This document shows, piece by piece, positions 32,542 through 41,432 of a stretch of DNA of 53,979 nt. Source of the stretch: CAYLHX01 sp964383675. GTDB lineage: Bacteria > Patescibacteriota > Gracilibacteria > UBA1369 > LOWO2-01-FULL-3. Location of the stretch: assembly GCA_964383675.1 (NCBI GenBank), contig CAYLHX010000007.1:1-53979 (forward strand), written 5' to 3'. Below the pieces are notes generated by a model, which was given only the letters and a program-made list of their open reading frames with translations, was not told the origin of the DNA and searched no databases. The stretch's first letter is position 1; each line of letters starts with the position of its first letter. A program made the position numbers and the translations under genes.

Positions 32542-32555
32542 ATTGTGCTTTTTTT
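32523..32555 (+). terminator. Terminator overlapping the VOC gene stop
   Basis: AAAAAAAGCA (32523-32532) pairs with TGCTTTTTTT (32546-32555), a 10-bp stem with a 13-nt loop and T7 on its descending arm. It separates the VOC gene from the copper operon. Confidence 0.6.
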
Positions 32556-32557
32556 GT

Positions 32558-32605
32558 TTGACTTTTTTCAGAAAAAGGAATACCTATACCTATGGTGTAG
32601 GTATT
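32558..32605 (+). promoter_or_regulatory. Copper operon promoter with CsoR operator
   Basis: AATACCTATACC (32579-32590), three bases, then GGTGTAGGTATT (32594-32605): a 27-bp inverted repeat with one T-G mismatch, resembling the known CsoR site (ATACC..GGTAT). The -35 TTGACT (32558-32563) with a 17-base spacer leads to a weak -10 TACCTA inside the operator, so CsoR binding would block the promoter. Confidence 0.7.
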
Positions 32606-32621
32606 TTAATAACTGAAGCTT

Positions 32622-32897
32622 ATGTCACATAACAAAGAAAAGGCAATCATAGCCATGAAGAAGGCTAAAACGTCGTTGGAGAAGGTCATGCAAATGATAG
32701 AGCAAGATAAATACTGTATCGATGTCATTCAGCAAAGCCTTGCCGTAATCGGGCTCCTTAAAGCGGCAAATCTTAAACTTTTAGAAGGTCATGTAGATTG
32801 CTGTGTCAAAAGCGCCTGCAAAAAAGGTGATAAGAAAGACATAGAAACTAAAATGTCCGAACTCATTAACGTCTTAAAAATAGCTCAATCCAAATAA
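32622..32897 (+). CDS. csoR: CsoR-type copper-sensing repressor
   Basis: A 91-residue all-helical repressor that releases DNA when it binds Cu(I). The copper ligands fall at C32, H57 and C61 (KYCIDVIQQ and EGHVDCC), with spacing 25 and 4 identical to M. tuberculosis CsoR. A further C66 is present. It starts a three-gene operon with an HMA/TauE-type protein and CopA, behind a matching operator. The His/Cys pattern excludes the nickel regulator RcnR and favours copper. Confidence 0.92.
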   Translation: MSHNKEKAIIAMKKAKTSLEKVMQMIEQDKYCIDVIQQSLAVIGLLKAANLKLLEGHVDCCVKSACKKGDKKDIETKMSELINVLKIAQSK

Positions 32898-32898
32898 T

Positions 32899-34245
32899 AT
32901 GACAAAAATCAAACTACATATTGATGGCATGCACTGCGTAAGCTGTGAAGTTCTTCTGGAAAAAGAGTTTAAAAAAGTCCCAGGCCTCAAGAGTTGTAAG
33001 GTCAACCACAAAAAGGGCAACGCCGAAATACACTGCGAAAAACATATACCGCTGGAAAAGTTGCAAAAAATTGTCCGGGATTGCGGCTATAAAATAGCTG
33101 AAGAAAAAAGCGACAAAAAACAAGAAGCAGAACGAAAATTCAACACCGCAGAGATACTGGAAATACTTTTTATCGCAATCGGTTTGGGAACATTGTTTTT
33201 CACCTTAAGCAAAGCGGACATAACACGTTTTCTACCTAACTTTGGTGATCAAGTTGGAATAGCGGTCGCGCTTGCGCTCGGCGTTGTAGCCTCACTTTCA
33301 ACCTGTTTGGCACTTACTGGCGGTCTGGTAATGAGCTTTGGCAGCATAGTACACGTGCATGAAGGTCGCAAACACCATTTACTTTCACGAGCGATTCCAC
33401 ATCTCTATTTTCACCTTGGACGAATTATTGGTTTCGCCATCCTGGGAGGAGTCCTTGGCCTAATTGGCAGCAAAATAAACTATTCACTCTCCTTCACCGG
33501 CTATCTCACTATAGTTATCGCCTTGGTGATGTTTTACATTGGTCTACAAATTCTGAATATAGTCCCAAACATTACAAAATTGGGCTTCCATCTACCGAAA
33601 TTTCTCTCCAACAAAATCCACGACCTTGAAAAAAACGACCACCATTTAGCACCCATGCTAATAGGAGCCCTTACCTTCTTTTTGCCATGCGGATTCACTC
33701 AAAGTATGCAACTTGCCGCAGTAGCTTCTCAAAGTTTTTTAACCGGAGCACTCATCATGGGTGCCTTCGCACTTGGGACCTTACCCGTCCTACTCTCAAT
33801 CGGCATCGGTTCAACATATGCGCACAAAGAAAAAATGAAATTTTTCAACCGCTTCATCGGTGTTCTGATAATCTTCTTTTCGCTCTATTCACTCAATTCC
33901 GGCCTCGTTCTAACAGGCTCCACCTTCACCATCGACTTTTGGAATAAAGGCAAATCAACAATCTCTTCGGAAATTTCCGACGAAGTTCAAATAGTAAAAA
34001 CAGATATTGATTGGGTTTTCAGTGAAACGGAGTTTGAAATAAAAAAAGGCATTCCGGTACGTTGGGAAATAAATGGCATCAACGTTTCGGGCTGCAGTAA
34101 CGAGATCGTTATTCCAAGCCTGAATATCCGTAAAAAAATAAATTCCGGACTTAATGTCATCGAATTTACACCTGAAAAAGAAGGTATTATTCCCTTCTCC
34201 TGCTGGATGGGAATGTTAAACGGCAACTTTATCGTAACCCCATAA
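32899..34245 (+). CDS. HMA - TauE/SafE-like membrane - cupredoxin-like fusion protein
   Basis: A 448-residue copper-handling membrane protein with three parts. Residues 1-70 are a heavy-metal-associated domain (GMHCVSC, C13/C16). About 85-350 form a DsbD/TauE-SafE-like membrane domain with seven or eight helices, including SLSTCLALTGGLVMSFG and FFLPCGFTQSMQ, each with a membrane cysteine. The C-terminal 95 residues resemble a cupredoxin (INGINVSGCSNEIVIP and IIPFSCWMGM supply Cys/Met ligands). It could pass copper or electrons across the membrane. It lies between csoR and copA, 1-2 bp from each. Confidence 0.82.
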   Translation: MTKIKLHIDGMHCVSCEVLLEKEFKKVPGLKSCKVNHKKGNAEIHCEKHIPLEKLQKIVRDCGYKIAEEKSDKKQEAERKFNTAEILEILFIAIGLGTLFFTLSKADITRFLPNFGDQVGIAVALALGVVASLSTCLALTGGLVMSFGSIVHVHEGRKHHLLSRAIPHLYFHLGRIIGFAILGGVLGLIGSKINYSLSFTGYLTIVIALVMFYIGLQILNIVPNITKLGFHLPKFLSNKIHDLEKNDHHLAPMLIGALTFFLPCGFTQSMQLAAVASQSFLTGALIMGAFALGTLPVLLSIGIGSTYAHKEKMKFFNRFIGVLIIFFSLYSLNSGLVLTGSTFTIDFWNKGKSTISSEISDEVQIVKTDIDWVFSETEFEIKKGIPVRWEINGINVSGCSNEIVIPSLNIRKKINSGLNVIEFTPEKEGIIPFSCWMGMLNGNFIVTP

Positions 34246-34247
34246 TC

Positions 34248-36443
34248 ATGAACAAAACTATCGAACTAAAAATCGACGGCATGACCTGTGCTTCCTGTGT
34301 CTTACACATCGAAAATGATCTTAAAGAAGTAGACGGGGTAGAGGACGCCACAGTAAATCTTCCCTTAAAAAGAGGCAATGTCACCTTCGACTCTGAAAAA
34401 ACCGACGCTCAAAAAATTATAGCAACAGTTAAAAAATCCGGCTACAAAGCTTCATTGCTGGAAGAAAATCATAGTCACCACAATGCGGAAGATCACGCGG
34501 AACATGCTCAAGCCGAGAGTAAAAAACACGTACATGAGAGACTTACCAAGTTTCTGGTAGCACTCATCCTTAGCCTTGTCGTTCTGGCCTTCGGATTCAT
34601 CTGGAAAATCGATCAAAGCATGGAAATCATGATGGTTCTATCACTAATTATAATTCTCTACAGTGGAAGAGAATTCTTCCAAAGAGGCCTTCCCGACCTT
34701 TTCAAAGGACGACCGGCCATGGACACCTTAGTCGCCCTCGGTGTGGGCGCGGCCTTTATCTATTCAAGCTATATAGCCCTCTTCACCGATAAGCACGAGG
34801 AGTATTTCATGGATGTAGCCATCATAACCACTTTCATTCTTTTGGGGCGTTTCCTGGAAGCCAAGGCAAAAGGCAAAGCCGGTGAGGCCATTCGCAAACT
34901 GCTGGAATTATCGGCCAAAATAGCCCACCTGCTCGGAAAAAACGGAGAGATTAAAGATATACCGACCGACCAAATAAAAATAAATGATCTGCTGCGCGTA
35001 AAACCGGGAGAAAAAATTCCCACCGATGGCATTATCATAGAGGGAAAACCGGCAATCGATGAATCAATGGTCACCGGAGAAAGTATGCCGGTCGACAAAG
35101 AAGAGGGCGATAGAGTCATCGGTGCAACGCTAAACGGCAATACCTCTTTCACGCTTAAAGCGACAAAAATTGGTTCAGACACCGTTTTATCACAAATAAT
35201 CAAATTGGTTCAGGATGCCCAAATGAGTAAAGCTCCAATCCAAAAACTGGTTGACACCGTTGCCGGTTACTTCGTTTGGGGAGTTATCGCCATTGCGACA
35301 ATAACCTTTACCGGATGGTCTATCTACAATAATGGAATTACCACTCAGGCCTTGATTCCCACGGTAGCGGTGCTTATTATCGCCTGCCCCTGCGCCCTTG
35401 GTTTGGCAACTCCCATCTCAATTGTGGTGGGTTCCGGCAAAGGAGCCCAACTTGGTGTTTTGATCAAGAAGACCGAAAGTCTGGAAAAAGCCCACAAAAT
35501 AACCGCCATCGCCTTCGACAAAACCGGCACCATCACTAAAGGACAACCTGAAGTACAAGAGTTCGTACTCTTGAATGGGGAGAAAAAAGAAGCTCATGAA
35601 ATTGCCCTCGCGCTTGAAGAACACTCCGAACATCCTTTGGCCAAAAGCATTGTCCATTACGCTGAAGAAAATAAGGTAAAAAACCGAGCCTCCGAAATAA
35701 AAAGCTTTAAAGCATTGGCCGGACTGGGGATAGCGGGCGAAATCGACCAGCAAACCTATCACCTCGGCAGCAGCAAATATATGGAAACCCTAAAAGTATT
35801 GGATAAAAAATCTGCCGAAACAATCGATCAAATGCATCAAAGAGGCTATACCGTGCTTTGTCTGGCAAACGAAAAAAATATTCTCGCTCTCTACGGAGTG
35901 CAAGATGGCGTTAAAGAAAGTTCCAAGGCGGCAATAGCCATGCTCCACAAGCGCGGCATCAGAACTGTAATGATTACCGGTGATAACGAAATTGTTGCCA
36001 ACGCCATAGCTAAAGAAGTCGGAATAGATGAAGTTCACAGCGGAGTAACTCCGGACAAAAAGTCCGCAATTATCGCCGACTTGCAAAAACAAGGTTACTT
36101 TGTGGCAATGGCTGGAGACGGAATCAATGACAGTCCCGCAATCGCCAAATCCGACGTGGGGATCTCCATGGGAACCGGCACCGATATCGCTATTGAAAGC
36201 GGTGATCTTGTTCTGGTCAAAGGTGATCTAAAAAAAGCCGTGGAAGCCATTGAATTGTCTCGAGCCACTTTGAGAAATATCAAACAGAATCTCTTCTGGG
36301 CTTTCATTTACAATACCGTAGGCATCCCCATGGCCGCCTTAGGACTTTTAAGCCCCGCCTTTTCAGCGGGAGCAATGGCCCTTTCTTCGGTGTCCGTAGT
36401 ATTAAACGCTTTGAGGTTAAAACGATTCAAATCCGTGGTATGA
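34248..36443 (+). CDS. copA: CopA, copper-exporting P1B-type ATPase
   Basis: ATP-driven Cu(I) export pump of the cell membrane, 731 residues. It has one N-terminal metal domain (GMTCASC, C14/C17), then an unusual histidine-rich linker (residues about 73-100, NHSHHNAEDHAEHA) before the first helices. The transport motif is CPC at about 379-381, the phosphorylated aspartate about 424 in DKTGT, with TGES and GDGINDSPAIAKSDVGISMG also present. It is the last gene of the CsoR-controlled operon. Confidence 0.95.
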   Translation: MNKTIELKIDGMTCASCVLHIENDLKEVDGVEDATVNLPLKRGNVTFDSEKTDAQKIIATVKKSGYKASLLEENHSHHNAEDHAEHAQAESKKHVHERLTKFLVALILSLVVLAFGFIWKIDQSMEIMMVLSLIIILYSGREFFQRGLPDLFKGRPAMDTLVALGVGAAFIYSSYIALFTDKHEEYFMDVAIITTFILLGRFLEAKAKGKAGEAIRKLLELSAKIAHLLGKNGEIKDIPTDQIKINDLLRVKPGEKIPTDGIIIEGKPAIDESMVTGESMPVDKEEGDRVIGATLNGNTSFTLKATKIGSDTVLSQIIKLVQDAQMSKAPIQKLVDTVAGYFVWGVIAIATITFTGWSIYNNGITTQALIPTVAVLIIACPCALGLATPISIVVGSGKGAQLGVLIKKTESLEKAHKITAIAFDKTGTITKGQPEVQEFVLLNGEKKEAHEIALALEEHSEHPLAKSIVHYAEENKVKNRASEIKSFKALAGLGIAGEIDQQTYHLGSSKYMETLKVLDKKSAETIDQMHQRGYTVLCLANEKNILALYGVQDGVKESSKAAIAMLHKRGIRTVMITGDNEIVANAIAKEVGIDEVHSGVTPDKKSAIIADLQKQGYFVAMAGDGINDSPAIAKSDVGISMGTGTDIAIESGDLVLVKGDLKKAVEAIELSRATLRNIKQNLFWAFIYNTVGIPMAALGLLSPAFSAGAMALSSVSVVLNALRLKRFKSVV

Positions 36444-36453
36444 TTGGGGCATT

Positions 36454-36993
36454 ATGGACCAACTGAAAAAAATCCTGAAAGTCGAGGACATTCCCTCAGA
36501 GTACAGAAACAATCCCATCGGCAAACTTCTGGAATATCATAATCTGGACAAACCGCTAATCCCCTACGAAAAGGCTGAGCTGCTAATCGGCATGTGCATG
36601 GACAATCGCAAGCATCTGCATATTCCCGATAACTTCGCCTTTATCATTCGTTCCGGCGGAGCCAACCTGCGCTACAGTGAATTTAAAGTATCCTACGCCA
36701 TCGCCATTGGGCAAATTCAACACATCGCCCTGATCGGCCACAACAATTGCGGCATGGTCAATCTCTTTGCCCGAAAAGAGGCTTTCATTAACGGACTTGT
36801 GGAAAACGCCGGCTGGGACCAAGAACAGGCCGAAGATCACTTTTCACACTACGAACCGATGCACGAAATCGGCAATGAAATAGATTTCATCCAAAGTGAA
36901 TCCAAGCGACTAAAATTGCGCTACCCAAAAGTACAAATCGCCCCCATGATCTATTCGGTTGAGGACAACAAGCTTTCACTAATCATCGAATAA
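36454..36993 (+). CDS. Beta-class carbonic anhydrase
   Basis: Interconverts CO2 and bicarbonate. The 179-residue protein has the beta-class zinc site: C48-M-D50-N-R52 and H96-N-N-C99-G. The segment between (FIIRSGGANLRYSE) and the following helices fit the family. It begins 10 bp after copA; an extended -10 TGG-TATGAT overlaps the copA stop, so it may have its own near-leaderless start. Shares a TAATG junction with the next small gene. Confidence 0.85.
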   Translation: MDQLKKILKVEDIPSEYRNNPIGKLLEYHNLDKPLIPYEKAELLIGMCMDNRKHLHIPDNFAFIIRSGGANLRYSEFKVSYAIAIGQIQHIALIGHNNCGMVNLFARKEAFINGLVENAGWDQEQAEDHFSHYEPMHEIGNEIDFIQSESKRLKLRYPKVQIAPMIYSVEDNKLSLIIE

Positions 36994-37268
36994 TGACTCA
37001 AGTTGAAGAACTGCAAAAGGAAATTGAAAAAATCAAAGAGAGAAATCGTAAAGTCGAGGCCGACAAAGCCTGGGAGTTAAGCTGGAGCCGCAAAATTTTG
37101 GTAGCGGCTTTAACTTATCTGGTAGTTGTTGTTTTCTTCATTACCGCCAAACTTCCCGATCCCTATGTCAACGCCCTTGTACCTTCCTTAGCATTTTTAC
37201 TATCAACACTCTCCATACCATTTTTCAAAAAGTGGTGGACCAAGAAAGTCTACAACTCTAAATATTGA
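36993..37268 (+). CDS. Small membrane protein with N-terminal coiled coil
   Basis: A 91-residue protein: a charged coiled coil in residues 1-35 (VEELQKEIEKIKERNRKVEADK), then two membrane helices (residues about 38-54 and 62-78) joined by a short loop. No family recognised. It overlaps the end of the carbonic anhydrase by one base and its own end overlaps the converging aminotransferase by 11 bp. It may serve as a membrane partner of the anhydrase, but that rests only on co-translation. Confidence 0.7.
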   Translation: MTQVEELQKEIEKIKERNRKVEADKAWELSWSRKILVAALTYLVVVVFFITAKLPDPYVNALVPSLAFLLSTLSIPFFKKWWTKKVYNSKY

Positions 37269-39033
37269 GTTCAAAGAATTCCCCTACGTCCGGTTCTTTA
37301 ACGGGACTCTTGCCAACATACTCCCAAGATGCAGTGTTACTCACGAACCGATAATCCTTGTGCCATTCATCAATATTTTCCACAATCTCACCAATCGCTC
37401 TCAAAATGTATTTTAGCTCCGCATCTGTCATGGTTGGATGAAGCGAAAGTCGTACCCAGCCAGGTTTTGTAGATAAATCCCCACCATCAATCGCATCAGT
37501 AATTTCCTGTGACTGCTCCCTGCTTACATTAAGCAAGTAATGGCCATATGTTCCCGCGCAAGCGCAACCACCACGCATTTGAATTCCATAACGATCACTC
37601 AAAAGTTTTACCATTAAATTGTAGTGAATCTTTTCATGATAAAAAGAGACAATACCGTAACGATCCTGAATGTGATCGGCCAGAATGTGAATACCCGGAA
37701 TACTCTGAAGCCCCGGAAAAGTTTGTTCCAAAAGTTGTTCTTCACGTTTTTTTATCTTAGCCGAATCCATCGCCTCCTGTACTTTCAAAGCCATAGCCAC
37801 TCTGATCGACTGCAAAATTCCCGGCGTACCGGCGGTTTCACGTTCCTCAATATCATCGACAAAACGATATTGTCCCCATCTATTGGTCCACTTTACAATA
37901 CCTCCTCCAACATCAACCGGGACATCACGTTTATATAAATTTTTATTGAAAGACAAAACTCCGGAAGCCCCCGGACCACCCAAAAACTTATGTGCCGAAA
38001 ATACCACCGCATCCAATCTTTCAAGATCATTTTCAGGATGCATATCGATATCGGTATACGGAGCCGAAGCGGCAAAATCCACAAAAGCCAGACCGGCATG
38101 TTTATGCATAATCCCGGCCATCTTATGGTAAGGTGTAACTATTCCCGTAACATTCGAACAAGCAGTAAAGGCCCCGATCTTCGGTCGATCCTTATATTTT
38201 TTACACAATTCCTCCAGATGCTCCAGATCCGGCAAACCGTTTTCATCCGGATTAATCACCTCCACATCGGCACTGGTTTCCAACCATGAAGTATGATTAG
38301 AATGATGCTCCATGTGAGTAACAAAAACCACCGGACGTTCAGATTCGGGAATTTCCACGCCATCACGCAAACCAAGCATTCTCTGAAGTTTATTGATGGC
38401 GCCGGTCATACCATTACCTGTCGTCAAAACAACATCCTCATCACTGGCATTGATATGTTCACGAATAATCTCATGCGACTTTTCATAAGCCGCTGTTGTC
38501 ATCTCACCAACTCTACTGGTATCGGTATGGGTATTCCCGGCTTCGGGGCCAAACCGTTCCACCACAGCATCTTCCACAGGTCTATACAAACGCCCCATCG
38601 CCACCCAATCAGCGTAAACAAGACGTTTTTTGCCATAAGGTGTGTCATAAACATGTGTATCACCAACAATACCGGGACGAAACTTTGCAAAATGAGCTTT
38701 TAACCCCTCCGGATCCTCCTCTTCCACAAATTGATCAAAAATCTGAGTTACAATCGTCTCCAAATCATCGATAAAATCGTGAAAAACCATAGGAATCTCC
38801 TCCGAGCCAAAACTCATAGATTTCAAACGGTCACAAAATTCTAAAGCAGTGGCTTTATCGGCAAAAGCTGAAGAATCGGTATGGCGAATGGTCTGCAAAA
38901 ATTGATCATACGCGGGCCTAAAACGATCATCCATATGGGCCTGCCCCAATAACTTCAAAGCATAGTCCTTGATAACCATTCCGTCCGCATAAACACTTTC
39001 ATTATCACGATGCGCATCTAGTAATTGTGTCAT
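37258..39033 (-). CDS. Class V aminotransferase / cysteine-desulfurase-like PLP enzyme
   Basis: A 591-residue PLP enzyme with a 120-residue N-terminal helical extension before the usual domain, which opens near TPYGKKRLVYADWVAMGRLYRPVE. The PLP lysine is in VVFSAHKFLGGPGASGVL, the cofactor aspartate in LAFVDFAASAPY, and a histidine pair in THMEHHSNHTSW. The late MRGGCACAGTYGHYLL gives cysteines near the desulfurase position. It is much longer than SufS and not linked to Fe-S genes, so the substrate is uncertain; it may be a desulfurase, selenocysteine lyase or aminotransferase. Confidence 0.8.
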   Translation of the reverse strand: MTQLLDAHRDNESVYADGMVIKDYALKLLGQAHMDDRFRPAYDQFLQTIRHTDSSAFADKATALEFCDRLKSMSFGSEEIPMVFHDFIDDLETIVTQIFDQFVEEEDPEGLKAHFAKFRPGIVGDTHVYDTPYGKKRLVYADWVAMGRLYRPVEDAVVERFGPEAGNTHTDTSRVGEMTTAAYEKSHEIIREHINASDEDVVLTTGNGMTGAINKLQRMLGLRDGVEIPESERPVVFVTHMEHHSNHTSWLETSADVEVINPDENGLPDLEHLEELCKKYKDRPKIGAFTACSNVTGIVTPYHKMAGIMHKHAGLAFVDFAASAPYTDIDMHPENDLERLDAVVFSAHKFLGGPGASGVLSFNKNLYKRDVPVDVGGGIVKWTNRWGQYRFVDDIEERETAGTPGILQSIRVAMALKVQEAMDSAKIKKREEQLLEQTFPGLQSIPGIHILADHIQDRYGIVSFYHEKIHYNLMVKLLSDRYGIQMRGGCACAGTYGHYLLNVSREQSQEITDAIDGGDLSTKPGWVRLSLHPTMTDAELKYILRAIGEIVENIDEWHKDYRFVSNTASWEYVGKSPVKEPDVGEFFELNI

Positions 39034-39093
39034 AGTATTTAAAACTTAAAGTAAATAAATCTAGCAAAAATAAAGATAAAGTCAAAGCCGGCA

Positions 39094-39122
39094 ATCTTAA
39101 AACATTTTAACACGTTTGTCAA
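39094..39122 (-). promoter_or_regulatory. Promoter of the class V aminotransferase
   Basis: Minus-strand perfect TTGACA (39122-39117), a 17-base spacer and TAAGAT (39099-39094), about 60 bp before the start codon. Confidence 0.6.
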
Positions 39123-39205
39123 GCAAGATTCTACCGACCACCCTCTGCTTAAGCCGAAGAAAATACCGGCCATTCCAGGCAAGGACCTTGATTTTTATTG
39201 GAAAA

Positions 39206-39261
39206 TATTGTAACAAAGTATCTAAGCTTACGTTTACACTTACGTAGGACTTAAAAATAAT
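39206..39261 (+). promoter_or_regulatory. SLH gene promoter with shared upstream motif
   Basis: TATTGTAACA (39206-39215), twelve bases, TTACGT (39228-39233), the same arrangement as upstream of the SLH gene at 392. It directly abuts a promoter TTTACA (39233-39238)-N17-AATAAT (39256-39261). TTACGT is repeated at 39239-39244 within CTTACGT. An activator next to the -35 would fit. Confidence 0.5.
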
Positions 39262-39283
39262 TTACCCAATTAACCAAACAATA

Positions 39284-41356
39284 ATGATTAAGAAATTCCT
39301 TACCGGAGTACTGACTTTGGCGTTGGCTCTAAGCAGCTTTGCACCAATTGCTTCAGCACTGTCACCGGCTCCTTACACCTATTTCGGTGTCGGCGTGAAC
39401 GACTTCCCCGATCATGAAGACTACAACGACATAGAAAACATTCCCTATGCCTACGTAAATGTCTACGTAATCGACGAAGATTCTTCAGGCACTTACGAAG
39501 GGACATTGGTTGAAACAGCCAAAACCGACGCTAATGGCGGTGTTGATGTTCTTGTTTACGAGGACGAAATGGTGAACTTCCTTGGCTTCTTAAGCTACAG
39601 CGATGCCACCAGCAGTGACTACAAAACTTACGATTTCACTACTCCTCCTTACAAAAACTTTGGAACCGGTGATGGAGAACTTTGTCAGACACACTTTTTC
39701 CAATTCGACGAATTCCTTAACTATAGCGAAAACTACGCCTGTACAACCGGCCTTTCCACACCTTACACCGTAGTGGATAACGATGACACCTGGCACAGTG
39801 CAGTCACTCTTGAGTCTTGGAGCGATTATGGAACTATCTACAACGACTGGAGCTCACTTAAAGGACTAGGATCAAGCTTCGACTATTACAAGGTAATGTT
39901 CAAAAAAGGTTACTACAGCAGTTTCGACGGCGTATCCGTCTCTGAATCCCTGGTAACTTGGAACTACTATGATCTAGCAGATCTTAACGAAGGAGACTGG
40001 TGGAGTTTTCAGGTTGTACCTGTTAAATGGTCTTCCAGCAAAGGAAAATACGTTGAAGTTGGCGACAGAAGTAAAGTAGTGCCAACGAAAGTTATAGACT
40101 CAGAAGACACAGAACTTACCGCACCATACATCTACTCACCATGGATGGACCAGGTACTTACCAATTACCCACGTGAAGCCAATCTTGAATGGAGCTGGGT
40201 TGAAGACGCTTACAAATACGAAATCGAAGTGGCCTGCGACGTTTGCAGCAGCACCACAACCAAATGGCAAAACCCAAGCTACTACTATTCTTACAACAAC
40301 TGGTACACAACTCCAGCACTTGCCGGAGATAACGAGTTCAGATTCCGCGTAAGAGCAATAGATGACGAAGGTACATACGGACCTTGGTCCTCATATTCTT
40401 ACTTTAGATATGACACCTCCGGTTACGCCACCCCGAACAATGAATACGAGCTAAGCCTTTCAGTTGTAAGCTGGGATGACAATGGCCTGCCAAAAGTAAA
40501 TTGGACCGCCTACAGCGGTGACTTCGACGGCTACGCCATGTTCGTACGCGAAGGATGGTGGGATGAAAACCAGGTTACCTGGGAAGATCCGGCCTACTTC
40601 TCAACCAGCAAAACCTCTCACCAAATGGTGAAAATGAAAGAATATACCACCTATACGGTGAGAATTCTTCCTTATGAAGAGACCTCCAACAGCAAGAAAT
40701 TCATCTATCCGGGTTCAAACACCCTGGTTTTCACCACCGGAGCCGATGATGACTACACTTACACAGATCAAGATCTTCCCCCAGCAGGTTATGAGGACGA
40801 CGTGCTAACAGGTTTTGATGTCTACAAAAACCCCTTCCCGGATACCAGCATGGCCACTTTGGAAGGTAAGGCCGCAGCAGAACTCTATAGAAGAGCAATT
40901 ATCGGCGGCTTCCCTGATGGAGAGTTCAAAGGCTACAGAGAGGTAAACCGTGCCGAACTGGCCAAGTTCCTATTACTTGCTCGTTACGGTTATGTTGACG
41001 ATGTAAAAAATAGCGGACAATTCTCTGATGTACTGGAAGGAGAATGGTACGTAAAATTCGTAGTGACCGCAGCAATGAAAGGTATCATTGACGGTTATTC
41101 AGACGGAACTTTCCGTCCTGCCGACACCGTAAATGTAGCGGAATTCCTAAAAATGCTTTCTGAAACCTTCGACCTTAGCAAAAATATGTCATATCACTGG
41201 GTAGACGTAGATAGTGATGCCTGGTATGCACAATATGCCGGCGTAGCCAGCGAATACGATCTATTCCCAAATTCCGGCAACTACTTGAACCCAAGCAGTT
41301 CAATGACCAGAAATGAGGTTGCTGTAGCTATCTATCAATACCTGTTGAACAGATAG
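39284..41356 (+). CDS. SLH-domain cell-surface protein
   Basis: A 690-residue exported protein. The signal peptide (MIKKFLTGVLTLALALSSF, cut near ASA-LS) is followed by beta-rich domains very high in Tyr, Ser and Trp. Two fibronectin-III-like modules are suggested around residues 285-385 (PREANLEWSWVEDAYKYEIEV) and 400-490. The C-terminal 180 residues hold SLH repeats: AIIGGFPDGEFKG-NRAELAKFLLLA, GIIDGYSDGTFRPADTVNVAEFLKML and a final YDLFPNSGNYLNPSSSMTRNEVAVAI. It is a probable S-layer or wall-anchored protein. It is transcribed alone, with a terminator after it. Confidence 0.88.
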   Translation: MIKKFLTGVLTLALALSSFAPIASALSPAPYTYFGVGVNDFPDHEDYNDIENIPYAYVNVYVIDEDSSGTYEGTLVETAKTDANGGVDVLVYEDEMVNFLGFLSYSDATSSDYKTYDFTTPPYKNFGTGDGELCQTHFFQFDEFLNYSENYACTTGLSTPYTVVDNDDTWHSAVTLESWSDYGTIYNDWSSLKGLGSSFDYYKVMFKKGYYSSFDGVSVSESLVTWNYYDLADLNEGDWWSFQVVPVKWSSSKGKYVEVGDRSKVVPTKVIDSEDTELTAPYIYSPWMDQVLTNYPREANLEWSWVEDAYKYEIEVACDVCSSTTTKWQNPSYYYSYNNWYTTPALAGDNEFRFRVRAIDDEGTYGPWSSYSYFRYDTSGYATPNNEYELSLSVVSWDDNGLPKVNWTAYSGDFDGYAMFVREGWWDENQVTWEDPAYFSTSKTSHQMVKMKEYTTYTVRILPYEETSNSKKFIYPGSNTLVFTTGADDDYTYTDQDLPPAGYEDDVLTGFDVYKNPFPDTSMATLEGKAAAELYRRAIIGGFPDGEFKGYREVNRAELAKFLLLARYGYVDDVKNSGQFSDVLEGEWYVKFVVTAAMKGIIDGYSDGTFRPADTVNVAEFLKMLSETFDLSKNMSYHWVDVDSDAWYAQYAGVASEYDLFPNSGNYLNPSSSMTRNEVAVAIYQYLLNR

Positions 41357-41370
41357 CTTCAATCCATCCA

Positions 41371-41407
41371 AAAACCGCTCAAAGCTAGATGCTCTGGGCG
41401 GTTTTTT
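41371..41407 (+). terminator. Rho-independent terminator after the SLH gene
   Basis: ACCGCTCAAAGC (41374-41385), a 5-nt loop, then GCTCTGGGCGGT (41391-41402) form a 12-bp stem with one mismatch and one G-T pair, running into T6. Confidence 0.85.
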
Positions 41408-41432
41408 AGTTTAAAAGCGTAACTCACTAAGT

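Noticed and set aside
39284..41356. Reading the Tyr/Trp-rich region as carbohydrate-binding
   Set aside because: Composition alone is not enough; only SLH and possible fibronectin-like modules are supportable.
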